This document shows positions 46,356 to 55,134 of a DNA stretch of 64,000 nt, piece by piece. Source of the stretch: Sphingobacteriales bacterium (lineage in GTDB: Bacteria > Bacteroidota > Bacteroidia > Chitinophagales > Chitinophagaceae); the NCBI GenBank assembly GCA_004144175.1, contig SEFT01000002.1, positions 234,913-298,912 on the forward strand, in the 5' to 3' direction. The position numbers and the translations under genes are program-made. The notes beneath the pieces are model-generated. The model saw only the letters and a program-made list of their open reading frames with translations, was not told the origin of the DNA and did no database searches. The stretch's first letter is position 1, and each line of letters opens with the position of its first letter.

Positions 46356-46391
46356 AAAAAAGCCCGTAAAACCAACGTTTTACGAGCTTTT
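46356..46391. terminator. Terminator of tRNA-Ser (leftward)
   Basis: 46358-46372 pairs with 46377-46391 (one mismatch) and runs into T's on the - strand, 25 bases past the tRNA 3' end. It may be part of the ICE end. Confidence 0.7.
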
Positions 46392-46415
46392 GAACAATTT
46401 AGGTTTTGAACCCAG

Positions 46416-46500
46416 CGGAGAGAGAGGGATTCGAACCCCCGAACCTGTTACAGTTAACGGTTTTCAAGACCGCCGCGTTCGACCACTCTGCCATCTCTCC
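46416..46500 (-). tRNA. tRNA-Ser (anticodon UGA)
   Basis: An 85-base cloverleaf. Acceptor stem GGAGAGA pairs with TCTCTCC, discriminator G, anticodon loop CTTGAAA with TGA at 46464-46466, a long variable arm and the T arm GGGGGTTCGAATCCCTC. CCA is not encoded. It borders the integrase and is the presumed ICE attachment site. A copy of its 3' end was not found elsewhere in the window. Confidence 0.95.
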
Positions 46501-46505
46501 GAGGA

Positions 46506-46535
46506 CAAAATTATATAAGCAGCCCGAAATTCAAA
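46506..46535 (-). promoter_or_regulatory. Promoter of tRNA-Ser
   Basis: On the - strand TTTG (46532-46535), an 18-base spacer and TAATTTTG (46506-46513), an exact TAnnTTTG box, lie 6 bases before the tRNA 5' end. Confidence 0.65.
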
Positions 46536-46638
46536 AGATTTTTTTCTGCCAAGCCATATATTTTATAAGAACATGTTAAATAGCCCCGCACAATACCAAC
46601 ATAAAAACTATTGTAAGCCTTGCTGCGTATGTAAGAGG

Positions 46639-46646
46639 TAAATTTG
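46639..46646 (+). promoter_or_regulatory. -7 box of msrA
   Basis: TAAATTTG matches TAnnTTTG. Only 5 bases separate it from the msrA ATG, so transcription would begin at or next to the start codon (possibly leaderless). Confidence 0.4.
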
Positions 46647-46651
46647 CCATA

Positions 46652-47329
46652 ATGTATCAGCTACTTAAAACAACTGCGCTATTTTCATTGTTGTGTATAC
46701 AGCTAAGCGCTTGCGCACAGAAAAACGACTACGAAAAATCGAAAACTTTTAAACAGATGACCAATACACAACCGACAGGACAGGAACAAAAACAGGAAGT
46801 AGCCACATTCGGAGCCGGGTGCTTCTGGTGCGTGGAAGCTCAGTTTCAGCAATTGGAAGGGGTAAGCAAGGTAGAATCGGGCTACTCAGGCGGCATCATC
46901 GAGAACCCCACCTACAAGCAGGTATGCACCGGCACCACCGGCCATGCCGAGGTGATCAACGTGTACTACGATCCATCGAAAATAAGCTACGACGAAATGC
47001 TGGCTGCCTTTTGGACCTCTCACGACCCTACGCAACTCAACAGGCAGGGCAATGATGTGGGCACACAATATCGTTCAGTCATTTTCTACCACAGCGACGA
47101 ACAGAAACAAAAAGCGGAGGAGTACAAGAAAAAGCTGAACGAAGAAAAGGCTTATGATGGCCCTGTAGTGACGGAGATATCGCCGGCAGTTAAGTTCTAC
47201 AAAGCAGAAGACTATCACCAAAACTACTACAACGAAAACGGCTCGGAGTCTTATTGCGTATTCGTGGTGAAGCCGAAGCTGGATAAATTCAAGAAGGTAT
47301 TTAAAGACAAGCTGAAGCAAGCGCACTAA
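46652..47329 (+). CDS. msrA: Peptide-methionine (S)-S-oxide reductase, lipoprotein form
   Basis: 225 residues. A lipoprotein signal peptide ends in LSAC (Cys21), so the enzyme is membrane-anchored outside the cytoplasm. The MsrA domain starts about residue 48: GAGCFWCVEAQF with catalytic Cys57, then YSGG, GTTGHAEVI, FWTSHDPTQLNRQGNDVGTQ and EDYHQNYY. It reduces the S epimer of methionine sulfoxide in oxidised proteins. It is the first chromosomal gene right of the tRNA and stands alone with a strong terminator. Confidence 0.95.
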   Translation: MYQLLKTTALFSLLCIQLSACAQKNDYEKSKTFKQMTNTQPTGQEQKQEVATFGAGCFWCVEAQFQQLEGVSKVESGYSGGIIENPTYKQVCTGTTGHAEVINVYYDPSKISYDEMLAAFWTSHDPTQLNRQGNDVGTQYRSVIFYHSDEQKQKAEEYKKKLNEEKAYDGPVVTEISPAVKFYKAEDYHQNYYNENGSESYCVFVVKPKLDKFKKVFKDKLKQAH

Positions 47330-47350
47330 AAGCAATACGGATATTACCAT

Positions 47351-47388
47351 AAAGTAGAATGTCGCCATATGCGGCGACATTCTACTTT
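47351..47388. terminator. Bidirectional terminator
   Basis: AAAGTAGAATGTCGCC (47351-47366) pairs perfectly with 47373-47388, between the convergent msrA and PKD-protein genes. Confidence 0.85.
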
Positions 47389-47422
47389 TAACAGGGGTCG
47401 TAGGAAAACAAGAGCTATGATA

Positions 47423-49279
47423 TTATCGGAGCAGGGTTACGTTACCTGCGTAGTTCTCTACGCTGTTGCTACTGCCAAACCTCGCGCTAATGGTATAGGT
47501 ATAGACGCCCATGGGTTGCTTTACACCATTCATGGTGCCGTCCCATCCCCGTCCGCTTAGGCTGCTGGTCTCGAACACCACCCCGCCCCAGCGGTTGAAT
47601 ATCTTCATATTGAAGCCGGCAAGGTTGGAGGATAGCAGTTGGCGAGGCAGGAAGTAGTCGCTGGTACCATCGCCATCAGGCGTGAATGCATTGGGCACGT
47701 CGATATAGCAGTTACGCTTTACCAACACTTCATCACTTGCAGTACAGCCGTCTATGGTAACACTAGCCACATACACACCCGGCGATGCTACCCTTGTTAC
47801 AGGGCTATTATCGGCGCCCGCGTGGTTCCATTTCCAGCTGGCATTTTTGTTGTCCTGGTTTACGCGGTCTCTTAAGTAAAGCGGCCTGGCTCCCTGGCAT
47901 ATAGCGGTGTCTGTTCCGAGGTCGATTTTAGGTAGTGCTTTTACATTGATTTTCTTTACTACCTGCACGGTAGGGCAAATGCGATAGTAAGCGCTCAGTG
48001 TAAGGTCATAAACACCCGGTGCATCATAGGCATACGATAGCTTATTACGGCTGCTGAGCAAGTTGCCATCGCCCATCATCCAGGAAGCACCGGTAGAGCC
48101 AACAGGTGAAAATACACCCGTCAGATCGATGCTCTGGCCTGCGCAAACTGCCTCCTGTGAAACGGTAAAATCAGCGAAGCCGGAAGAGTCTACGACTACT
48201 ATATGGGTAGCAGTATCCAGGCAACCCAGGAAGTCCTTGGCAATAAGCCTGACATTATAGACACCGGTCTTCTTGAAGATATACTTTACGTCGTCATTAG
48301 TTATTTCATCTGTTCCATCCATCAGGCTCCACGTATACGAGTGCAGCCCGAAAACCGATGGTGAGGTCTTATTGGTAAATGCCACTTGTGTGTTCTGGCA
48401 TACGCTATCATCATCCACTGAAAAATCTGCTACCAGCGGGTGGTTCAGCTCGACCTCTTTTTCAAGCGTATCCTTACAAAAATCGTTTGCAGCTATCAAT
48501 CTTACTGTATAGGTCTTGGGCTGCACCGTGTAGCCATGCATAGGGTGAGCATCTGTCGAGTTGAAACCATCGCCAAATGCCCATGAATATTTGTTACCGC
48601 CAGTCGACTTATTGGTGAAGGTTACCAGATCTTCCTGGCAGCCAAGTTTTATACTGAAGTCGAAACCGGCTTCCACTTCGGGGTATACATCAAAGAAGTG
48701 TGTAGTAGGATCAGACGGACATCCTGCAAGCGAGCTGGCAACTACCGTGTAGTTACCTTCCATGAGGCTACTAACACTCAACCTGTCCTGATCTACCCCG
48801 AGGTGCGTACTGCCATCCGGGTAGGTCCAGGTATAGACAATACCGGGAGCACCGGTAGAACTTGCAGACAACTTATCATCCTGACCCGGACATAGAGGAC
48901 CTATTTGCTTGATGCTGGGCTTTGATGGCGTAAGGTCTATATCTGTACCCGGTATAAATATATTGACCGTATATACGCAAGCACCCACAGTTATAGTGAC
49001 GGTATAATTGCCTGCACCCAATGGCGGCATATTGGGCAGTGTACCATTTTGTGCAGTTGAAAAGTTTCCACCAGGCCCTGTCCACTGGTATGAAGCCCCG
49101 GGAATACCGGTTGCAGTAAAGTTTACAGGCCGGTTCGAACATATTGGACTTGTAACAACAGATGCCGTTGGGGTGAGTGTACATGGCTGCGCTAACGCCA
49201 CGCCTGCAGTTGAGCAGCACAGCAGCAATGCGGGCAACAATTTCGATGTCATATAGAAGGCGGTTTCAGAAATAGACAT
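47423..49279 (-). CDS. PKD-domain protein with T9SS type B (gliding-motility) C-terminal domain
   Basis: 618 residues with a signal peptide (LLLCCSTAGVALAQP). Several Ig/PKD-like domains follow (for example KYSWAFGDGFNSTDAHP and ASWMMGDGNLL). The C-terminal domain begins IDVPNAFTPDGDGTSDYF and ends with NRWGGVVFETSSLSGRGWDG and GVYTYTI, the classic CHU/gliding-motility C-terminal domain used by the type IX secretion system. It is probably a surface adhesin or matrix protein. It lies downstream of the polysaccharide cluster on the same strand but 167 bases away. Confidence 0.92.
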   Translation of the reverse strand: MSISETAFYMTSKLLPALLLCCSTAGVALAQPCTLTPTASVVTSPICSNRPVNFTATGIPGASYQWTGPGGNFSTAQNGTLPNMPPLGAGNYTVTITVGACVYTVNIFIPGTDIDLTPSKPSIKQIGPLCPGQDDKLSASSTGAPGIVYTWTYPDGSTHLGVDQDRLSVSSLMEGNYTVVASSLAGCPSDPTTHFFDVYPEVEAGFDFSIKLGCQEDLVTFTNKSTGGNKYSWAFGDGFNSTDAHPMHGYTVQPKTYTVRLIAANDFCKDTLEKEVELNHPLVADFSVDDDSVCQNTQVAFTNKTSPSVFGLHSYTWSLMDGTDEITNDDVKYIFKKTGVYNVRLIAKDFLGCLDTATHIVVVDSSGFADFTVSQEAVCAGQSIDLTGVFSPVGSTGASWMMGDGNLLSSRNKLSYAYDAPGVYDLTLSAYYRICPTVQVVKKINVKALPKIDLGTDTAICQGARPLYLRDRVNQDNKNASWKWNHAGADNSPVTRVASPGVYVASVTIDGCTASDEVLVKRNCYIDVPNAFTPDGDGTSDYFLPRQLLSSNLAGFNMKIFNRWGGVVFETSSLSGRGWDGTMNGVKQPMGVYTYTISARFGSSNSVENYAGNVTLLR

Positions 49280-49445
49280 CTGCTTTTTTGAGAATGTAAG
49301 GGTCGGATACAGAAATTTTCAAGAAAATCCGGACAATAGTAACCCGCGGTTAAAATTATCTATTAATAAAAGTACAAGATGCGAAAAAGGTGAGCTGAAT
49401 AAACAACTCACCTTTGTATTACCCGGCTGCTCTCTGCCTTTGTAA

Positions 49446-50633
49446 TTAAGAAATTGCAGCCTTACGCTTTGCTTTTTCCCATACTGCACTCTGGCCACTG
49501 CGGAAGTATCTGTTGATACCTGCAATAACTGCGTAGTTCATAATGCAGAAGTAATATGGTATAAAGAATAGCTTGATCTTCATCTTACGCTGCTCCAGCA
49601 TCAACCCTATCAATGCGGTACCGTAGAACATTACCTGCCCGCACATCAACAGTTGATAGATAACAGCATCTGTTTGATTCACCAATAGTATATTTAGGAA
49701 AAATACAAGTATCATCAGGAACGGTGTCACGGTCCAGCGGAGTACACGATGGCTGATATACTGGAAAGTGAGGACCGGATATTTAATAGGATTGAACAGC
49801 TTATTGAGCCTGAGTATAGATTGTATGCCACCTGCTGCAATACGTACTTTACGTTTCAGCTCTTCTTTGATGTTGGCAGACGATTCTTCTACTGCATAAG
49901 CATCCGGCTCGTATACGATACGGTAACCCTTCTGTGCGATGAGGAGCGATATCATGAAGTCATCCAGTACGGTATCATTCTGCACAGGCTCGTACAGGAA
50001 GCGGCGGATGCTAAAGAGTTCACCTGCTGCACCTACTACGGAGTATAACTCAGAATCCCATTGCTTCAGCTTCGACTCGTAACGCCAGTAGAAACCTTCG
50101 CCCGCAGTAGCATCTGCCGTAGCATCCACCTTCACGCGTTTTTCACCCGACACACAGCCAACAGAAGGATCAGCATAATGGCGTGCAATATTAATAAGCG
50201 AGTCCTTATTCAGGAAAGTATTAGCATCCGTGAATACTACAACATCTGTTTGCACTTCCTTCATAGCACGGTGTATGGCATGTATCTTGCCTCTACGCTC
50301 CGGGCTATGCATTACTTCCAGTTGCGGGTATTCTTCAATAATGCGTTCAGACCCATCAGAAGAACCATCTGTAACAAAAAGCAGGCTTAGTTTCTCCTTA
50401 GGGTAATTAAGATCGAGCGTATTATTGATCTTCTCCCTCAGTATATCAGCTTCGTTATAAGATGCTACTACCAGCGTCAGCGTAGGTAGCGTATCCATAT
50501 TCGTTTCTACCCTTCGCTTGCCCTTAAACAACCTGCGGATAAGCACCAGCAGATAAAGCAGCACACCGTAGCCAACGAAGGTGTAAAACACGATAAACAA
50601 GCTGGCCCAAAACATCTTTTCCATAGCAAACAC
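49446..50633 (-). CDS. Membrane glycosyltransferase family 2
   Basis: 395 residues. One N-terminal helix, a GT-A domain with VVASYNEADILREKI, VVFTDANTF (Asp136) and LDDFMISL (223-230), then three C-terminal helices. The layout resembles poly-N-acetylglucosamine and hyaluronan synthase-type enzymes, but the usual QxxRW motif is replaced by KVRIAAG, so a processive activity is uncertain. Last gene of the leftward exopolysaccharide cluster. Confidence 0.88.
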   Translation of the reverse strand: MFAMEKMFWASLFIVFYTFVGYGVLLYLLVLIRRLFKGKRRVETNMDTLPTLTLVVASYNEADILREKINNTLDLNYPKEKLSLLFVTDGSSDGSERIIEEYPQLEVMHSPERRGKIHAIHRAMKEVQTDVVVFTDANTFLNKDSLINIARHYADPSVGCVSGEKRVKVDATADATAGEGFYWRYESKLKQWDSELYSVVGAAGELFSIRRFLYEPVQNDTVLDDFMISLLIAQKGYRIVYEPDAYAVEESSANIKEELKRKVRIAAGGIQSILRLNKLFNPIKYPVLTFQYISHRVLRWTVTPFLMILVFFLNILLVNQTDAVIYQLLMCGQVMFYGTALIGLMLEQRKMKIKLFFIPYYFCIMNYAVIAGINRYFRSGQSAVWEKAKRKAAIS

Positions 50634-50638
50634 TTAAC

Positions 50639-51559
50639 TTAATTAAATCGGTATCCTAAATCATTACTGTGCGTACGGTGTGTAAGGTTCCACCATATGC
50701 CTTTAAAAAATGCATTTATAAAACTGTATTCTTTTTCTACTACGTACCTGAATATGTTGCGTGGCGCTACCACTGCTAAGAAGTAACAGCAGAACACAAA
50801 ACAAGTAAGCGGCGATGTATTCTTGCGGATAAAGAGAATACGGTTACGTGTCATGAAGTATTCCTTTAGCACCGTCTTCTTACCCACCGACACAGATTCT
50901 TTGTGGTAGATGAGCGCCTGCATATTTACTGATGCCTGGTAACCTTTTGCTTTGATACGATCGCACCAATCCATCTCTTCGTAATAGAGGAAATAATTCT
51001 CGGCCATCATACCCGCTTGCTCCACTACATCGTGGCGCACCATCATAGCTGCACCATGTATATAACCTGTCGTACCCGTACGGTCGTCAAACTGCCCCTT
51101 ATCCTGCTCGTACTGTCCTACACAGGCATTGCGGCAGGTGTAGTAGTTCATCGGCGTAAAGCCTGCGTACTGCAAAGTCTCGGGCTGATCATAATAGCAT
51201 ATCTTGGGAGACGCGATACCAATCCTCGTATTACGCTCCATGTAGTTTACCATTGAAGCAACCAAGCCTGGTGTAAATTCCGTATCGTTATTTACCAGGA
51301 ACAGATAATCGCCCTTGGCTTCTTTGATGCCTAAGTTGTTGCCCCCTGCAAAACCGAGGTTCTCTTCCGAACGGATAAAAGTAATATCTGGATATTGCAG
51401 CTTCCAGCCCGGCACAGGGTCGGTTTTGCTGGCATTGTCCACTACGATGATCTCGATATTCCGGTAGGTATTATGATCAGCGATCGACTGAAGCAAGGCT
51501 TCAGTTACCTGCGGCTGATTATAATTGACTGTGATAATAGATACAAGTTTCTGTTCCAC
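50639..51559 (-). CDS. Glycosyltransferase family 2 (rhamnosyltransferase-like)
   Basis: 306 residues with a GT-A domain: SIITVNYNQPQVTEALLQSI, EIIVVDNASKTD, GFAGGNNLGI and the metal-binding VNNDTEF (89-95). This subgroup includes rhamnosyltransferases; the donor sugar cannot be told. A basic, hydrophobic C-terminal segment (LTCFVFCCYFLAVVAP) suggests membrane association. 5 bases upstream of the next gene in the operon. Confidence 0.88.
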   Translation of the reverse strand: MEQKLVSIITVNYNQPQVTEALLQSIADHNTYRNIEIIVVDNASKTDPVPGWKLQYPDITFIRSEENLGFAGGNNLGIKEAKGDYLFLVNNDTEFTPGLVASMVNYMERNTRIGIASPKICYYDQPETLQYAGFTPMNYYTCRNACVGQYEQDKGQFDDRTGTTGYIHGAAMMVRHDVVEQAGMMAENYFLYYEEMDWCDRIKAKGYQASVNMQALIYHKESVSVGKKTVLKEYFMTRNRILFIRKNTSPLTCFVFCCYFLAVVAPRNIFRYVVEKEYSFINAFFKGIWWNLTHRTHSNDLGYRFN

Positions 51560-51591
51560 TTTGCGTTCAATACTTCTTCAACACTTAAATA

Positions 51592-52938
51592 TTATCCTGC
51601 GCTGGCAAATCGCTTATTCCATTGCATTGCCAGCCTGTATTTGCATTCTTTGTAACCTACTTTGAATACGTCGGTAAGATTGTAATCTATATTCCTACGC
51701 AGTGCATGGTATCCAAACACCATACCACCCAGGAAGGTTGGGATGCTTGCCAGCGCCACACCATACACATTCCCCAATAAGTACAACCCTGCGAAATCGC
51801 CCACTACATTGACAACCAGCATCAAGGTTACTTTTATCAGGTTAAGTTGAGGTTTGTGCAGCATATCGAGCGTGATGCCCTGGAAACGTTCTATGGGGAA
51901 AAGAATACCGAAGAGCATAAATATCCTGAAGATATTGGCAGCTTCCGTACCCATGTACTTAGCACCACCTAGTGTACCTACAAGTACATCGGCAAAAAGG
52001 ATTGCACCAAGTGCCAGCGGTAACACAAGCATAGTAAGCGTACCCGCATACTTCTTCATAATGCTGCTCACTTCCTCTTTGTCGTTGCGGTTAGATGCTG
52101 CAGACAGTGTTGTGATACCCGTGGCCATAAAGCTGCGTAATGGTATCTCTATAACTTCCATGAGCCGCTGAGCCAGGTTGTATATAGCTACCGCAGCCGG
52201 ACCCAGCATAAAGTTGATGATGAACGTATCGGAGCTACGCAGCAGGCTGGAACTAACTGTAGTGCCAAGGCTGAATTTGCCGAATGTATATATCTCTTTG
52301 ATTCCGCTTTTTGTTCTGTATCCAATGGTGGTCAGGTAAGCCCACTTTTTAGCGAATATGACCAGGCAAGTTATCATGCAGCTAATCAGGTTAGCCCATA
52401 TAGCATTTTGCAGCGTAAGCCTGTTGGTAGCGATCAATGCCAGTATGAAAACGATAAAGCTCCCTTGATTGAGCAGACGTATATAAAGTATCTTCCCAAA
52501 CTTGCCTTGCGATTGCAGTATCCAATGTGCAACTACTATCGGTAATGTAAACGCAAATGTGATACTAAACCATTGAATAATAAGCTTTGTACCGATGTTA
52601 TCTATATAAGGTAGCGCAAATAGCGATGGGATGGTTATGATAAATGGAATAGCCGTGACTAACAAACCAAGGTACCAAATGCTGCCTAGTACTTCATTTG
52701 CGCGCTTCTCTTCTACACCTGTATAAAATTTGATAAGAGCCGTTTGCAGGAAGCCCGTCCTCACACTATCCATCAACACAACTACCGCCTGGAAGAATGC
52801 ATATCCGCCTACTTCGGCAGGTGTAAGGTGGTGGAACAATAAGCCAATCGTCACTACACTTATCACTGCCATCACCGCGTTTCCTGCCAGCGACAGAAAA
52901 TGCTTATTATGAATGTACTTATTTAGTCCTGCCCACAT
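51592..52938 (-). CDS. Polysaccharide flippase (Wzx-like)
   Basis: 448 residues with about twelve membrane helices, starting with an amphipathic N-terminus and VMAVISVVTIGLLFHHLTPA. The motif LMDSVRTGFLQTALIKFYTG is typical of Wzx/MATE-type polysaccharide exporters. It would flip lipid-linked repeat units across the inner membrane before Wzy polymerisation. With the O-antigen-polymerase-type gene at 56418 it indicates a Wzx/Wzy pathway. Confidence 0.9.
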   Translation of the reverse strand: MWAGLNKYIHNKHFLSLAGNAVMAVISVVTIGLLFHHLTPAEVGGYAFFQAVVVLMDSVRTGFLQTALIKFYTGVEEKRANEVLGSIWYLGLLVTAIPFIITIPSLFALPYIDNIGTKLIIQWFSITFAFTLPIVVAHWILQSQGKFGKILYIRLLNQGSFIVFILALIATNRLTLQNAIWANLISCMITCLVIFAKKWAYLTTIGYRTKSGIKEIYTFGKFSLGTTVSSSLLRSSDTFIINFMLGPAAVAIYNLAQRLMEVIEIPLRSFMATGITTLSAASNRNDKEEVSSIMKKYAGTLTMLVLPLALGAILFADVLVGTLGGAKYMGTEAANIFRIFMLFGILFPIERFQGITLDMLHKPQLNLIKVTLMLVVNVVGDFAGLYLLGNVYGVALASIPTFLGGMVFGYHALRRNIDYNLTDVFKVGYKECKYRLAMQWNKRFASAG

Positions 52939-52984
52939 TATCGTTGCTTCTGCGTACCCAATTATTAAGAAGTGTATTTATCTA

Positions 52985-53854
52985 CTACCAGTCAAATCTG
53001 TTCTTCGACGTCTTTGTATCATGATCGGGCATAGGTACAAACATCTCATGGAAGCGTTTCACCTCTTTCGTTGCCCTGCGCACAAACGCTTTTATCAATG
53101 AGCCATCCAGCCGTAGTGTGCGTGGTCCTGTCCAGGCACGTATATGGCTGGCGCGTACGGCCTTCACTTTACCGTGTTTCATCAGGTCGAAGCACATGCG
53201 GCCATCTTCGCCCCTTATCTTCTCCATTACAAAGCCGATCTTTAGTGCAGGCTCTTTATGGTATCCGAAACTCACGCCATAGGCATTCAGAAAAGGGCGT
53301 TTCACATGCCTTATCTCCGCCATCATGTCCTTCAGTTTCTCCCATACGAACAATTGCCAGCGTGGAAAGCCCGGCTCAGCGATAAAAGAATATCGTCCGT
53401 ACACACATACAACACCTTCTTGCTGTAGTGAATCTATCATTGTATCGACCCAACCGCTGGCATAGATGCAGTCAGCATCGGCTTGTAGTATGTATTTTCC
53501 TCTTGCCTCTTCAAGGCCTTTTTGGCGGGCGGGTCCCCACCCTGCTATATGTTGAAATGCAGAACGTACATGCAGCCTATCCAAAGTATCCTGAGTACGG
53601 TCGGTCGAATTGTTATTCACGACCAATATTTCCATCGGGTACTTAGTCTTCGACCTTGCAAGACTGGCAATGGTCTTCAGTACATTCACCTCTTCGTTCA
53701 TCGCCGGTATCACCACGCTCACGACAGGCTCATTACTCTGAAGCTTATCCAAGTCGCGATTGATCTCGTCGAAAAGAGATTGTGGTACTTCGTCAACGCT
53801 ATTATAATTAAAGTTGTGCTGCTCTACCCAAGCCGGATTTTTAAATATTGCCAT
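52985..53854 (-). CDS. Glycosyltransferase family 2
   Basis: 289 residues. GT-A domain with VVSVVIPAMNEEVNVLKTIA, EILVVNNNSTDRTQ and QADADCIYASGW (DxD at 126-128). The C-terminus (FVRRATKEVKRFHEMF) is basic and amphipathic, suggesting peripheral membrane binding. Acceptor and donor are unknown. It precedes the flippase gene by 46 bases. Confidence 0.9.
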   Translation of the reverse strand: MAIFKNPAWVEQHNFNYNSVDEVPQSLFDEINRDLDKLQSNEPVVSVVIPAMNEEVNVLKTIASLARSKTKYPMEILVVNNNSTDRTQDTLDRLHVRSAFQHIAGWGPARQKGLEEARGKYILQADADCIYASGWVDTMIDSLQQEGVVCVYGRYSFIAEPGFPRWQLFVWEKLKDMMAEIRHVKRPFLNAYGVSFGYHKEPALKIGFVMEKIRGEDGRMCFDLMKHGKVKAVRASHIRAWTGPRTLRLDGSLIKAFVRRATKEVKRFHEMFVPMPDHDTKTSKNRFDW

Positions 53855-53864
53855 ACTACGTCTT

Positions 53865-55100
53865 TTACACTGCTAATTGTGTATCCCTGTTCATCATTTT
53901 TAAACTATTCAAAAATCGCCCCATCACATTTTTCCAGGTATGGGTATTGGCGAAGCTTACGCGCGCCTCTTTCAGAAAATCATTGTCCTCTGCCAGCGCC
54001 CGCTCTATATTACGTACGTACGATTCGTTGGAATCAGCCAGGTATACATGGTCGGCAAATACCTCGTACATAGCCTTGGTAGCCGTTGCCACTACGGGCC
54101 GTCCCATCGCAAGGTATTCATCTATTTTCAGCGGATAATTATCCCGTGTCAGTTCATTCACTGTCTGCGGATTGATGCAGACGTCGAAATGGCTGATATA
54201 GGCAGGCATATCCTTCGTGTTCTTCTTACCGAGAAAATGTACATTTTGTAAATGATGCAATGCAGATTTGCGAAATGCAGGAGATTCATCGCCAACCAAC
54301 ACCAGGTTCCACTGCGGCCGTGACTTTGCAATATGCACCAGCAAGTCTATATCCAGACGGCTCTCGGTAAGCGCGCCACAATACCCTACAACAGGACCTG
54401 ATAAACGGGCGAGTTCAGCAGGTTTTTCCCACTTTACATATCCATTGAACAGGTCTGTATTGCAGCCATTGCCTATATAGTATGAATGCTGATTGATGCC
54501 CTTTGCCATTTCGGTAAACCCGTGCGAATTACAAACGATGCAGTCCGCTTTCTTCATCAGCTCCGGTTCCAAAACCCTGCCATGCCTTTTCCAATAGTCA
54601 AATGCCAGCGTGTAGTCGCGGTATAGGTAGATATAATAAAGCGGATTCAACAGCTCCTTTAGGTGGAAGCTGCGGAATATGTCCTTGTCGTTGATGAGTA
54701 TATATTTCTTAATACCCAATGCATTAATAGCTTTCCCGATCTCGTTTGCAAACCTCCGGTTGTTCACCAGGTTCAGCATCGAGAATATTTTTGTAGAGGG
54801 TATCCAGTTTATCGACTCGAGAATAGAGTGCGGATTGTACATCCACAAATTGTCATCCAACTTGTGTAAATTATTCTCCTTCCTTTTTATTTCGTCGATG
54901 TGGGCAGATATGAATTTATCATTGGTGGACCGCAGCATTGTTCTGCGGTCGATAGGCGGGTTAACGTATAAGACTTTGTGATTCTTAGACAGCTCCTTTG
55001 CCAGACTCGTAGAGGTCGACTCACGGTCTGTGTTTATACGCTGGAGTGTCACAAATACAAAGCTGATATCGTCCATAATTCCTCTTTTATCAGGCCGCAA
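53865..55100 (-). CDS. Glycosyltransferase (GT-B type, TuaH-like)
   Basis: 411 residues. A Rossmann-type N-terminus (FVFVTLQRINTDRESTSTSL, VLYVNPPIDRR), a CNSHGF strand, and a C-terminal donor-binding domain with GPVVGYCGALTESRLD, LVLVGDE and PLKIDEYLAMGRPVVATATK. The last corresponds to the acidic donor-binding region of GT4-type enzymes. It is a paralogue of the next gene (55135), with a matching motif order. Confidence 0.88.
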   Translation of the reverse strand: MRPDKRGIMDDISFVFVTLQRINTDRESTSTSLAKELSKNHKVLYVNPPIDRRTMLRSTNDKFISAHIDEIKRKENNLHKLDDNLWMYNPHSILESINWIPSTKIFSMLNLVNNRRFANEIGKAINALGIKKYILINDKDIFRSFHLKELLNPLYYIYLYRDYTLAFDYWKRHGRVLEPELMKKADCIVCNSHGFTEMAKGINQHSYYIGNGCNTDLFNGYVKWEKPAELARLSGPVVGYCGALTESRLDIDLLVHIAKSRPQWNLVLVGDESPAFRKSALHHLQNVHFLGKKNTKDMPAYISHFDVCINPQTVNELTRDNYPLKIDEYLAMGRPVVATATKAMYEVFADHVYLADSNESYVRNIERALAEDNDFLKEARVSFANTHTWKNVMGRFLNSLKMMNRDTQLAV

Positions 55101-55134
55101 AATTAATTACTCAATGGTTGCAGACCGGTTAACA

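Noticed and set aside
46416..46440. Second copy of the tRNA 3' end (attL) inside the window
   Set aside because: Reading the window by eye gave no repeat of the T-arm/acceptor sequence, so the other end is taken to lie outside.
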